Assembly: GCF_023016045.1 (NCBI RefSeq)
Contig: NZ_JALKAP010000004.1
Span: 355,328 to 419,327, forward strand
Length of the DNA: 64,000 bases
DNA from: Marinobacter sp. S6332
GTDB taxonomy: Bacteria; Pseudomonadota; Gammaproteobacteria; Pseudomonadales; Oleiphilaceae
Reading direction: 5' to 3'
In this document: one piece after another, positions 17,485 through 26,562 of the stretch
Numbering within the stretch: the stretch's first letter is position 1
How the letters are laid out: every line of letters starts with the position of its first letter
The notes under the pieces: model-generated
Told to the model about the DNA's origin: nothing
The model's database searches: none
The model's input: the letters and a program-made list of their open reading frames with translations, nothing else
Translations under genes and position numbers: made by a program

Positions 17485-18510
17485 TCATCCATCGCGCTGA
17501 GCAAAAGCCCCCAAGCCCCGCCGTAGAAACAGCGCAGCGTCCTTCACCGTTTCCTCCGGCAACTCCTCCATCGGAATGTGCCCCGCTGTCGGGTATACAA
17601 TAAGTTCCGTTTTCGGGATATCTGCCATCCACTTGTCGGCAAGCTCCAAAGGTACCCATGCGTCCTCTTCACCCCACATCAGAAGTGTTTCGGCGGTAAT
17701 GCGGTTAAACGGCGCTGGCTCGAAATTTTCAGCTCGGGCTTCGATCATTTTCAGGGTTTTAACGTACAGAGGTTTTGCGCCCGGGCGCAGGTTCATGTGA
17801 ACGTAGCGTATGTAATCTTCTTGAGCTACACGGTCTGAGTCGCCGTAAACCCAGGCAACGTTTAGCGCTACCATCCAAGCTGGCTGAATGTAATTGCCAA
17901 TAAACGCAACGGGCGGGAGAGTACCAATGCTGAGTATCCAGGGTGTATCTTGCGGGTAGCCGAAAGGGTCGAGAAGAATCAGCTTATTGACGCGCCCGGG
18001 GTTTCGGGCTGCGTATCTTGCGGCAATATAACCCCCCAAAGAATTCCCGGCGAGCGAAACGCTGTTCAAATCCAGCTTATTCACAAACTTCTCGAAGGCA
18101 TCCAGCGCGTGCTCCTCGTTGAAGTCATCTAGCTCTGTTGGCCCGCCAGTCAGGCCAAAGCCTGGCATATCAAGTGCAATTACCCGGTGATTTTTTGAAA
18201 GTTCGTCAATCCATGTGTCCCAGGTTTGCAGGGATGAAAAGATGCCGTGCATAAGAATGACGACCTCGCCCTGACCGCGATCCTGATAGTGGATGTTGTA
18301 GCCGTTCACCTTCACGAATTTCGAGTATTCATTCGTGTACCTGCTTTCCAGGTCCTCCATATCCATGCTGATCAAGCCTCCCCAGTGACTTAGGGTGGGT
18401 GCCGCTTTCATGGATGCCCCGATGGCAGAACAGCCCGATAGGGTAACAACGAAAAGCAACAGCGCTAGCAGTGACAGCAGGCGGGAATTTTTATAGTTGG
18501 CTGTGAACAT
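17485..18510 (-). CDS. Alpha/beta hydrolase, lipoprotein
   Basis: A 341-residue hydrolase carrying a lipoprotein signal (lipobox LSGC after a long hydrophobic stretch), so it should sit in the envelope facing the periplasm. The fold signatures are HGIFSSLQTWD (oxyanion region), the nucleophile elbow AGNSLGGY with Ser, the acid in WGEEDAWVP and the final His in AGHIPMEE. This resembles the haloalkane dehalogenase/epoxide hydrolase-like and esterase branch; the substrate is not predictable. It faces the small membrane-protein pair tail to tail. Confidence 0.85.
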   Translation of the reverse strand: MFTANYKNSRLLSLLALLLFVVTLSGCSAIGASMKAAPTLSHWGGLISMDMEDLESRYTNEYSKFVKVNGYNIHYQDRGQGEVVILMHGIFSSLQTWDTWIDELSKNHRVIALDMPGFGLTGGPTELDDFNEEHALDAFEKFVNKLDLNSVSLAGNSLGGYIAARYAARNPGRVNKLILLDPFGYPQDTPWILSIGTLPPVAFIGNYIQPAWMVALNVAWVYGDSDRVAQEDYIRYVHMNLRPGAKPLYVKTLKMIEARAENFEPAPFNRITAETLLMWGEEDAWVPLELADKWMADIPKTELIVYPTAGHIPMEELPEETVKDAALFLRRGLGAFAQRDG

Positions 18511-18955
18511 TGGGCTAATCCTGATTTGTTCGATCTTGTGGCTAGCCTCGCAGCAAGACCGGTTTAAGCCATTGACGCAATTGCCTAAGGGTGTGTGGCC
18601 ATTTAAGTCATGTTAGATTTAATCGTTTGATTTAAAAGAAAAAACATCTTTTAAAATAGTTTTTTAATTTTCTGGGTCTGTGAGGGGGGTCACAAGGTGT
18701 TGTTTGCTCGAGTGAGGCGGCTTGTGAGGGGCACGCAAATGGCGAAGGCACTGAGGTTGACGGTTGCCGCAATATCGCTGACTCTGAGTGTTAGTTCAGT
18801 GGCTCCCTGCTGAAATACCTTGATGAAGTGGCTTAGGCGTGTGCCAGCCGCTACGCCGGTAGCTATGTGGTTACCCTGCGCCCTAAATACCTGGACTTTT
18901 CACCCCGGCTACCGTAAAATCCCCCGTCAAAGTCTCATGTTGTAGGTGTTGGTAA
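18511..18955. other. AT-rich intergenic region with a possible gene remnant
   Basis: About 445 bases between a minus-strand hydrolase and a plus-strand methylase. The first part (about 18600-18690) is AT-rich and suitable for divergent promoters. At 18739-18813 a 24-codon frame reads like a signal peptide (MAKALRLTVAAISLTLSV) and stops; downstream, other frames interrupted by stops look like residual coding sequence. A decayed exported protein is possible, at low confidence. Confidence 0.35.
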
Positions 18956-20605
18956 GTGAACCATATCGAGTTATTTGCCGGTTGTGGCGGTTTGGGTCTC
19001 GGCCTTGAATCTGTTGAATTTGAACTCGTTATGGCTAACGAACTCTCGCCGATGGCTGCGGAAACCTTTGCGTATAATTTTTTGGATGAAAACCTCCGCG
19101 CCATGGCGGATGGAGAGGAGGGGTTTGGCTTACCAAAACGAACCAAGTGGTTAAGCAGCCAATTCCCTAAATCGAATCTGCACAACCGCTTGCGTGAAAA
19201 CCCGCACGAATTCCCGCCTTACCCTGAAGGTGAGAGCGATATAAACGGCCCGGCGGACTTAGACGGAGCATTGGTTGTTGGCAGTATAGTTGAGCTAAAC
19301 CGGTTTCTTGAGGCGGCACCAGAGCGCCGTGATGCCCTGCAAAGCAGTTTTGGTCGTGGTGGTTTGGATTTGGTGTCAGGTGGGCCGCCTTGCCAGAGTT
19401 TCAGCTTGGCCGGGCTGCGCCAGCGAACCAACCAACGCAATTCCCTTCCATGGGAAATGGCAAAGTTTGTGGAGCTTACCCAGCCGAAATTTGCGTTGCT
19501 CGAAAACGTTACGGGCATCTTGCGGGCGTTCAAAGAAGAGGGGCAAGAATTTCACGCCTGGTTCGAAGTGGCAAAGGCTTTTGCGGTTGTAGGCTATGTT
19601 CCGCTTTGTCTTCATGTAAACGCCAAGCTTGCCGGTGTGGCGCAGAACCGGCCAAGATTCATCATGTTAGCCACCCGTGCAGATATATATGAGGAGCTGG
19701 AACCCACCTTCAGCGCCATAGAGCGAGAGCTTGTTTTACCCTCTCACCAGTTTTATCTCAATATTACGCAAGGCCAGCCTGTGGCATTCGGTGATATCTC
19801 CTATTTCGATGCTGATAAACCTCAGCACCATGAGCTATACGAGCAATCATTTCTCCGCCCGTTGGTTGCTTATCGAGATAGTGTGAGAACCGTGCGTGAT
19901 GCTATTGACGATCTTAAAGTCCACGCCCCGGAGTTGCCGTCTGAGTATGTACGGCAGATCAACCGGGTGTTTACTCCATTTATCCCCGAGCACGACATGG
20001 AAAACCATGAAATGCGCAAAAATGGAGAGCATGTTAAGCGCCGCTTTCGGATCTATCAGATGCTACAGAAAGTGTCGCGATCGGATGAGCGCATCGTGAA
20101 AGCGCTGCTGAAAGGGGAAAGGGAAGAGCTGCCTGCTGATGTTGCCGAGAGGGTCATGGGCTTCGATTTTCTCTCTGATGCGGGCGAATACGTTTTTTTC
20201 CAGAGCAAAACCGAGCTGGAAAACTATTTAAAGGCCCATGGCACGAAAAAACAGACGCAAAAGGCGCTAACGGCGGATTCACCAGCCCCTGCAGCATTGT
20301 CCATTCCGGATGATGCTTGTCATTATGATCACGATGAGCTTAGAACCTTGTCTGTTAGAGAAATGGCGAGAATCCAGTCCTTCCCGGATGGTTTTGCGTT
20401 TAGGTCTAAGGTGACGACCGGAGGCCAAATGCGCAAGTACGAAGTGCCCCAATACACGCAGGTTGGTAATGCTGTCCCGCCGCTACTGGGGAGAGCCCTT
20501 GGCGAGGCTGTTGGCAATCTTTTGAAAAGACTGAACGTAAAGGAACTACGTGATGAACGAAGTATGGCGGAACCTTTGGTACACGCGGATGCTAAGCATA
20601 CCTGA
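18956..20605 (+). CDS. DNA (cytosine-5)-methyltransferase, type II R-M
   Basis: A 549-residue C5-cytosine methylase. Conserved motifs appear in order: I (ELFAGCGGLGLGLE, SAM binding), IV (GGPPCQSFSLAG, catalytic Cys146), VI (LLENV), VIII (QNRPRFIMLATR) and X (QVGNAVPPLLG) after a long target-recognition region. About 90 extra residues between motifs I and IV make it longer than the average family member. It starts at GTG 18956 with AGGTG upstream. The last 53 bases overlap a PD-(D/E)xK nuclease gene, so this is the modification half of a restriction system. The recognition sequence cannot be read from the protein. Confidence 0.92.
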   Translation: MNHIELFAGCGGLGLGLESVEFELVMANELSPMAAETFAYNFLDENLRAMADGEEGFGLPKRTKWLSSQFPKSNLHNRLRENPHEFPPYPEGESDINGPADLDGALVVGSIVELNRFLEAAPERRDALQSSFGRGGLDLVSGGPPCQSFSLAGLRQRTNQRNSLPWEMAKFVELTQPKFALLENVTGILRAFKEEGQEFHAWFEVAKAFAVVGYVPLCLHVNAKLAGVAQNRPRFIMLATRADIYEELEPTFSAIERELVLPSHQFYLNITQGQPVAFGDISYFDADKPQHHELYEQSFLRPLVAYRDSVRTVRDAIDDLKVHAPELPSEYVRQINRVFTPFIPEHDMENHEMRKNGEHVKRRFRIYQMLQKVSRSDERIVKALLKGEREELPADVAERVMGFDFLSDAGEYVFFQSKTELENYLKAHGTKKQTQKALTADSPAPAALSIPDDACHYDHDELRTLSVREMARIQSFPDGFAFRSKVTTGGQMRKYEVPQYTQVGNAVPPLLGRALGEAVGNLLKRLNVKELRDERSMAEPLVHADAKHT

Positions 20606-21224
20606 ATGGATATACGCAGAGGCGGAGCTTAGGGCATCGAGGTTACCGGTTTTTGATTATTCGAGAAGAAAAGAAGAAGCAAACGTTGTTGGTTGCTTGG
20701 GCGAGGTTATCGCTGAACATTGGATGAGAGCGAAAAACATAGGCTTTACCTCTCAGCTCAACGAAACCAAACATGATTACCTAATCAATAACCGCTTGAC
20801 GATCGACGTTAAAACGAAAGATAGAACTGTGGTGCCAAAGATACACTATGAAGCCACAGTGCCGCTGTATAACCACTCCCACCAAATGCCCGATTATTTT
20901 TTGTTTATATCGCTTCATCGAAAAAATAATAAAGAGCCCGGAAGCATACGCCAGTATGAGCATGCATATATTTTAGGCGCCATCAGCTATGGCGAGATAA
21001 GCGAAGCCGGAATTCGATTTTTCAAGGACGAAACAGACTGGCGTAACGGGACCAAATTCTGGACAGATTGTTTAAACGTGCAGGTTGGGCAGCTTATTCC
21101 AGTAAAAGAAACGATAGAGATTTTTAGGGGTGTGAAATCTTGCCCGATTAAGGTCGTGACGCCAGACCATACTCTCATCGCCAAAGTTTCAAAAATGCGG
21201 GCAGGTGGAAAGTTAGTCAATTAA
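20553..21224 (+). CDS. Putative type II restriction endonuclease, PD-(D/E)xK fold
   Basis: A 223-residue protein with a nuclease core of the PD-(D/E)xK type: Glu51 (CLGEVIAEHW), Asp75 (KHDYLI), and Asp85-x-Lys87 in TIDVKTK. The rest has no recognised family, which is normal for restriction enzymes. ATG 20553 has AAAGGA 8 bases upstream and lies inside the end of the methylase gene; the overlap ties production of the nuclease to that of its protective methylase. No controller (C) protein is seen. The gene is more AT-rich than its surroundings, pointing to horizontal acquisition of the pair. Confidence 0.8.
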   Translation: MNEVWRNLWYTRMLSIPEWIYAEAELRASRLPVFDYSRRKEEANVVGCLGEVIAEHWMRAKNIGFTSQLNETKHDYLINNRLTIDVKTKDRTVVPKIHYEATVPLYNHSHQMPDYFLFISLHRKNNKEPGSIRQYEHAYILGAISYGEISEAGIRFFKDETDWRNGTKFWTDCLNVQVGQLIPVKETIEIFRGVKSCPIKVVTPDHTLIAKVSKMRAGGKLVN

Positions 21225-21262
21225 TGGGCAGTTATAGGCTTTTTAGCTCGAATAATGATCGT

Positions 21263-23692
21263 TTATGCTTCCGGTTCCAGATTGCAGAGCTCTGCCAGCG
21301 TCATACGCAGTTCAAAAAGGTCCACAGGTTTAGATAGGTAAGCGCTAAAGCGTTTAGGCGAGCCTTTTTCAGGGCGCGGATTGCTATTTTGCGTTGCCGA
21401 TAGGAGTATCACGGGCACCTTAGGCCACTGGCTGCGTGCAATCCGAAGAACTTCATCACCAGAAGCGCCTGGTAGTTGGTAGTCTGACACAATGATTGCA
21501 GGGGCACTGCCGCTCACACTCTGAGCAAAGGCTTCTGCGGTCGTCGCAAACTCAACGTCAAATCCCATAGCGGTTAGCTCATCGTCGAGCAATTCTCTAA
21601 CAGGTTCAGAGTCCTCCACAACCCAGGCTTTTTGGCCTTTTGCATCAAACGTGGGAAGTAAATCGTGTACGGCTGCAAGTGATGGCGTTGCCAGACGCTC
21701 TTCTCCGGTAGCATAAGGAATCGTACAAGTGGCTGTGGTCCCCTTACCTGGTTCACTTTTCAGCTCAAGGTTACCACCCAAGTTTTCCGCGAGTTCAAAA
21801 CAGATGGACAAGCCAAGGCCAGCACCGGGGTTATCCTCGGCACTTTGATAGAACGGGGTGTATATTTTTTTGAGATCGTCAGCAGAGATGCCGCACCCCG
21901 TGTCACTCACACGAAAAATCAGCGACGGCTGTTGGTTTGAGGTTTGGGCAACGGCAAGAGAAAACTCACCGCCTTGAGTGTACTTGGCTGCATTGTCCAG
22001 AAGGTTGAGCAAAATTCTCTGCAACTGTTTACTACTGCAGCGAATTACAGTTGGTAAATCTGTCTCGATTTTAAACTGAAAACGATTGTTTTGTTTGCCA
22101 GCGATGATGTGTGCATGGTTAACAAGGTTGTCGATAAACGCTATGAGGTAGATGTCTTGCGGCTCATCAGAAGCTGTTGAAATGCCATGAGCATAGTCAA
22201 CCAGACCATCGATGAGATCCTTCATGTATATGCTTCTATCCAGAATAACCTGTGTGGCTTTTCGAGCATCGACAGCATCAGCAGATTGAAGCTGCGCATA
22301 GCCGAGAATGGCGGTTAGTGGCGACCTCAAATCGTGGGTTACTTGCCCCAGAAAATTTACCTTTGCTTGGCTGGCTTTGCGTGCTGTTTCCAGAGCATTC
22401 CTTAAATCTTCCGTACGTTGTTTGACGGTCAACTCCAGAGACTTTCGGCTCTCTATTTCCTGGGCTTTTAGTGCATTTTTTGCTGTTCGGATCTGATGTT
22501 TTTGTTGCCAGCTGTAGATTAGTATCAAAACCAGCGCGGTGGCAGTTTCGATACCAAGGCGATAAGGCGCAAAGAGGGCGGTGTAGTAGAAATTAAAGGT
22601 GTAACCCAGCAACAGAAACGATGTGGTCAGCCAATAAACTGACAGCAACAGCATCAATAGTATTGAGCTTAGCCCAGCGGGCCGAGTTTTCAGAGCTGCG
22701 GGAATAATAAACGGCCAGGTAATCATGTAGCCGGTTAGGCACAGGATTCCCAGCTTTCTTATACTGCTGCCGTCGACAATAAATGTAAGGCATGCCATGG
22801 CAGCTGCGGCAGCACCTGTCAGCAACAGATAGTTGCGCCAGCCACGTTGGTGGTTCAGGCCTAGGATGAAAACAGAGGTGGCCAGAAATAGTTGTGTAGA
22901 AAGCATGGCTGCGGTCACCCTTAAATTGATCGAATAACTTTCGAGTGATGGCAGCAGGTAGTTGGTGAAAAAGCCGTTTTTCTCGGCTTCTCGTATAAAT
23001 GCCACCATTAACCATGAACCTGTTACTAAGAGGCTGGCGTTGAGCTGGAAGGCAAGAATAAGTAGAAGTGTGAGAATGCCCGCAAAAAAAGCCGCCAGAA
23101 AGATTCGGTTTTCGGTGAGTGTTTCTGAGTAGGGCACTGGCTCCCAGCTTTCTATGCTAATAAAAGGAAGGTTGTCGCTATTTATTTTTAGAAACAGTTG
23201 CTGGGTTTGGCCTGCATTGAGCCGCACCGGAATGATGGTTTTGCCATTGTTAACAGCACGATTTTGCAGCGGGATATCCAGACCTGTGGCTGTTTGATGT
23301 AGTGTTCTTCCGGTAACTGGCTCAACAAAATAGGCATGAACCTTATTTAAGCGCCAAGGCTCTATAGCCAGCCAGCGTATCAGTGCCTGGTTGCTGCTGT
23401 TGTGCAAGGTCGTTTTAAGCCAGGTGGTCGCATGGCGGCGTGTGGCGCTCAAGGTGCCTGCTTCAGGCTGTATCCAGTCTACGGCACTTTGGGCGTCATT
23501 GAGGCTTTGAATGGCATTGTTGCCGGAGATTGCCTGCATGAATTCAATCAGTTCACTACCATCTGGCTGTGTGGCTAGATCCAAGTAGGGGTTCGAGTAG
23601 ATTTCGGTCTGTGCCTGTGAAATGGTCGATAAGGTTAATAAAAAAGCGGCGAAAATGGCGACGCATGTGGCAATCCAATTGCGTTTGGTCAA
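21263..23692 (-). CDS. Hybrid sensor histidine kinase with 7TMR-DISM sensor
   Basis: An 809-residue membrane sensor. In order: signal peptide (1-27), a periplasmic 7TMR-DISMED2-type beta domain (about 35-170), seven transmembrane helices (about 190-395), a short coiled coil, HisKA with the phospho-His in QVTHDLRSPLTAIL, HATPase (DNAAKYTQGG, DTGCGIS, GAGLGLSI), and a C-terminal receiver with the acceptor Asp in IIVSDYQLPG. DISM sensors are thought to bind carbohydrate-like or other small ligands. It follows the AraC-type regulator gene by 15 bases, forming one system, and is divergent from the type I secretion operon that it may control. Confidence 0.92.
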   Translation of the reverse strand: MTKRNWIATCVAIFAAFLLTLSTISQAQTEIYSNPYLDLATQPDGSELIEFMQAISGNNAIQSLNDAQSAVDWIQPEAGTLSATRRHATTWLKTTLHNSSNQALIRWLAIEPWRLNKVHAYFVEPVTGRTLHQTATGLDIPLQNRAVNNGKTIIPVRLNAGQTQQLFLKINSDNLPFISIESWEPVPYSETLTENRIFLAAFFAGILTLLLILAFQLNASLLVTGSWLMVAFIREAEKNGFFTNYLLPSLESYSINLRVTAAMLSTQLFLATSVFILGLNHQRGWRNYLLLTGAAAAAMACLTFIVDGSSIRKLGILCLTGYMITWPFIIPAALKTRPAGLSSILLMLLLSVYWLTTSFLLLGYTFNFYYTALFAPYRLGIETATALVLILIYSWQQKHQIRTAKNALKAQEIESRKSLELTVKQRTEDLRNALETARKASQAKVNFLGQVTHDLRSPLTAILGYAQLQSADAVDARKATQVILDRSIYMKDLIDGLVDYAHGISTASDEPQDIYLIAFIDNLVNHAHIIAGKQNNRFQFKIETDLPTVIRCSSKQLQRILLNLLDNAAKYTQGGEFSLAVAQTSNQQPSLIFRVSDTGCGISADDLKKIYTPFYQSAEDNPGAGLGLSICFELAENLGGNLELKSEPGKGTTATCTIPYATGEERLATPSLAAVHDLLPTFDAKGQKAWVVEDSEPVRELLDDELTAMGFDVEFATTAEAFAQSVSGSAPAIIVSDYQLPGASGDEVLRIARSQWPKVPVILLSATQNSNPRPEKGSPKRFSAYLSKPVDLFELRMTLAELCNLEPEA

Positions 23693-23707
23693 AATGTGTT
23701 CCCGGTC

Positions 23708-24460
23708 TCAACTATGTTGTTTTCGAAAGTCTCGCGGAGTTAGCCCAAAGCGCTCTTTGAACGCAGTGGAGAAGTTAGCGCTGTCTGAAAAGCCAACCTG
23801 ATGAGACACATCCTGAACGGCGAGATGTGTTTGTTGAAGCAGGGTTTTGGCTTCCTTCATACGCTCCTCTCGAAGGTATTCATAAACTGTTGTTCCAGCG
23901 CATGCTTTGAATGCTGCGTTCAGGTGTTTGCTGTTCGTTCCTGTCAATTTCTCTAGCTCTTTCATCGACGGTGTAACGGATAGCGATTTTAGCAAATGGG
24001 TGCGAGTGGAGTGAAACACGATCATATGCCGGTTATTTGTTGCAGCCGTCTCGGCCTCTAAGCTTTTTTTGCGGGCCTGTGCTGGTGGTTTGTGCCTCAG
24101 ATGTATCGCGAGCCGCAATTTAACTTCATTAAAATCGAAGGGTTTATTTATGTAGTCAACGGCGCCCGCAAGTAACCCTCTAATGCGGTGTTCAGGCGCA
24201 GTCATACCTGAGATAAAAATAACTGGAATATCACGGGTTCTCGGGTCCTGGGTAATTATTTTGCAGGCGTCGTGGCCACTGCAACGGGGCATCTCCGAGT
24301 CCATTAATATTATATCTGGCTGCCAGACCCGAGCTTTTTCGACACCTTCAAGGCCATCGTAAGCATAGAGTAACTGGCAACCGTTTTGTTGAAGATAAGC
24401 AGAAAGTAGCATGCGGTCGGCTTCTTGATCTTCAACAATCAAAACTCGTCTGTTCTCCAT
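23708..24460 (-). CDS. Response regulator with AraC-type DNA-binding domain
   Basis: A 250-residue protein with an N-terminal receiver (about 5-120; acceptor Asp in IILMDSEMP, Lys in INKPFDFNE) and a C-terminal AraC/XylS helix-turn-helix pair (about 155-248, VGFSDSANFSTAFKERFG). AraC-type outputs are uncommon among response regulators. ATG 24460 has AAGGA 5 bases upstream, so it is preferred over longer frames. It probably receives phosphate from the hybrid kinase encoded just downstream and may act on the intergenic region shared with the type I secretion operon. Confidence 0.92.
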   Translation of the reverse strand: MENRRVLIVEDQEADRMLLSAYLQQNGCQLLYAYDGLEGVEKARVWQPDIILMDSEMPRCSGHDACKIITQDPRTRDIPVIFISGMTAPEHRIRGLLAGAVDYINKPFDFNEVKLRLAIHLRHKPPAQARKKSLEAETAATNNRHMIVFHSTRTHLLKSLSVTPSMKELEKLTGTNSKHLNAAFKACAGTTVYEYLREERMKEAKTLLQQTHLAVQDVSHQVGFSDSANFSTAFKERFGLTPRDFRKQHS

Positions 24461-24582
24461 CTTCATCCTTTCATTTAATCTAGCCCGGCTCTCAAGCAAC
24501 CCCTGAGTTTTGTATAGCAAATAAAATATTCCCTTCCCGCACAGGTTCTAGCCCGCGATCAAAGGTTCATCTCCACACGCGG

Positions 24583-24627
24583 GGTAGGATTAGGTGAATA
24601 ACTCGCTGCTTTGAGTTGGGTCCTACC
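24583..24627. promoter_or_regulatory. Spaced inverted repeat in the divergent promoter region
   Basis: GGTAGGA at 24583-24589 and its complement TCCTACC at 24621-24627 frame a 31-base AT-richer stretch between the regulator gene and the secretion operon. It could be a looping or cooperative binding site for the AraC-type regulator; this is an inference. Confidence 0.3.
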
Positions 24628-24637
24628 AAGCTCAGGT

Positions 24638-24652
24638 GTAGCTCCGAGCTAC
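24638..24652. promoter_or_regulatory. 15-bp palindrome upstream of the tolC-type gene
   Basis: GTAGCTC-C-GAGCTAC is a perfect 7-1-7 dyad about 108 bases before the start of the TolC-OmpA gene. The size suits a dimeric repressor or activator. No regulator is assigned. Confidence 0.4.
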
Positions 24653-24759
24653 CACTTTGTGTTTGTTCAAACCAATTTCTGCCCGACATTCATCAACGCC
24701 AGCGCATTGATCACACCCGTTGCAGGCCCAGAGCCTGTGCCGGTTGCCTTGAGGATATT

Positions 24760-26547
24760 ATGGCTAGAGTTCCTTCTGTCGCAAAACTTGCCCTCGCGGT
24801 TTCTTTGAGCTTTTCCGCAACTATTAATGCTGCAACTACGCATCAAGATGATTTATTAAGCGTTGTAAAAGAAACGCTTGAAACCAATCCGGAGTTACAA
24901 GTTCGTTTGAGTGCCTTTCAAGCCTCTACCTACGACCAAAGGGAAGCCTTTGGCGGATACTTGCCATCTCTTGATGTCAGCGCAGCTGGCGGCATGGGAG
25001 ACCGTGATTACGATGGTCGCGGTAGTTATAACCGCAATTACGCCGAAGTGTCACTCACGCAAATGCTGTTTGATGGATTTCGAGTGCGAAACGCCGTTGC
25101 CAGAGCCGAGCATAGCAGTCGGGCACGCTATTATGAACTGTTGGACGAGGCAGAAACCAAGGCACTGGAAGCGGGCGAAGTTTATCTAAGCGTTCTACGG
25201 CATCGAGAGCTTGTAACCCTAGCACAGGAGAATGTGGCCAATCACCAGCGTGTGCAACGCCACGTCAGCGAGCGTGCAGACCGGGGTGTAAGCAACCGTG
25301 CCGATCTGCAGCAAATCGATGGGCGCTTGTCTTTGGCGCGCTCTAACTTAATGACAGAGATAGCCAACCTGCAGAGCGTTACCGCGCGGTTCCAGCGCTT
25401 GGTTGGCCGGTTCCCGGCAGAGCAGCTAAGCGCTTATGAAGTAGAAGAGCAGGCGGTGCCTAAGGAGTTGCGTCAGGTTCTTGAGGCGGTATACGCCAAT
25501 AACCCGGCTTTGTTTGCGGCCTTTGAGGAGATTCAGGCGTCTGAAGCCTCCTATGGTGAGGCGAAGGCGGGCCGTTACCCGACAATTGAGCTAGGTGCTC
25601 GCCATGGCACCTATAAAAACAATAATAGCTTCGATAAGCGCACAAACCCGCACTCTTACGGGGAGGATACGGTTATCGAGTTGCGTGCACGCTACAACCT
25701 CTATCGTGGTGGCAGCGACCGGGCAGCCGAACGTGCGGCGGACCGTCGTATCAGTCAGGCGGAAAGCTTGCGGGATAAAGCCTGCGTCGATTTACGTCAA
25801 ACAGCGACGATTGCCCACGGCGATGTGCGCAATTTGCAGGTGAAGCTTGACTCTCTTTCGGCCCATCGCGAAAAAGCTTCGGGTGTATTAGGTGCTTATC
25901 GTGAACAGTTCGATATCGGCCGCCGCTCTTTGCTAGATGTACTCGATTCTGAAAACGAGTTTTTCCAGGCTGAGCGTGCCTATATCAATGGCTCCTACGA
26001 TCTGGAGATCAATCGCTTACAAACGCTTCACAGCATGGGGCGCTTGCTGGACACCCTGTACGTGGGTAGCGACCAGTTACCGAACTTGGGTGATATTAAC
26101 CAGTCGGTTAAGCCGGGCTCCAGCCGCTACTGCACACTTCCCGACGAGGGCGCCAGAAGCTTCGATCGGTTTATGAAAATAGCAGATACCGAAGAAATCG
26201 TGACCCTTGGCAGTGACACTCTATTTGATGTTGGCAGCGCTGAGTTCAAGCCTGAGGCAATGGCTAGCCTGCAGCAGTTCGCGCAACGCCTGCTGGAGCG
26301 CGGCACGGTTAAGTCAATCAATGTTGTTGGGCATACCGACAGCTCGGGCTCCGATGCGTTGAACCGGAAGCTATCCCTTGCCAGAGCGATTTCGGTACGT
26401 GATGCCTTGATCGACAGTGGCATTGCAAACACCGTTATGCTGGTTTCAGGTGTGGGCGCCTCCCAACCCCGTACAAGCAATGACACTGCCCAAGGGCGTG
26501 CCATGAATCGCCGCGTTGAGGTACGTGTTACTCACGCCAGAAGGTGA
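24760..26547 (+). CDS. TolC-family outer-membrane channel fused to an OmpA domain
   Basis: A 595-residue protein that should form the outer-membrane exit duct of a type I secretion system. A signal peptide (1-24) is followed by the two TolC-type outer membrane efflux repeats (about 35-440), including the N-terminal SVVKETLETNPELQVRLSA and a second coiled-coil repeat. It ends in an OmpA-like peptidoglycan-binding domain (about 485-590) with VVGHTDSSGSD and GAMNRRVEV-type features. Ordinary TolC proteins lack the OmpA part. ATG 24760 with GAGG upstream is preferred over the longer frame, because it gives a proper signal peptide. It is the first gene of the adhesin export operon. Confidence 0.92.
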   Translation: MARVPSVAKLALAVSLSFSATINAATTHQDDLLSVVKETLETNPELQVRLSAFQASTYDQREAFGGYLPSLDVSAAGGMGDRDYDGRGSYNRNYAEVSLTQMLFDGFRVRNAVARAEHSSRARYYELLDEAETKALEAGEVYLSVLRHRELVTLAQENVANHQRVQRHVSERADRGVSNRADLQQIDGRLSLARSNLMTEIANLQSVTARFQRLVGRFPAEQLSAYEVEEQAVPKELRQVLEAVYANNPALFAAFEEIQASEASYGEAKAGRYPTIELGARHGTYKNNNSFDKRTNPHSYGEDTVIELRARYNLYRGGSDRAAERAADRRISQAESLRDKACVDLRQTATIAHGDVRNLQVKLDSLSAHREKASGVLGAYREQFDIGRRSLLDVLDSENEFFQAERAYINGSYDLEINRLQTLHSMGRLLDTLYVGSDQLPNLGDINQSVKPGSSRYCTLPDEGARSFDRFMKIADTEEIVTLGSDTLFDVGSAEFKPEAMASLQQFAQRLLERGTVKSINVVGHTDSSGSDALNRKLSLARAISVRDALIDSGIANTVMLVSGVGASQPRTSNDTAQGRAMNRRVEVRVTHARR

Positions 26548-26562
26548 GATTGAAGCGCCGCT

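Noticed and set aside
24616..24759. Longer start for the TolC-OmpA protein
   Set aside because: The extension is Cys/Arg-rich and would bury the signal peptide that starts at ATG 24760.
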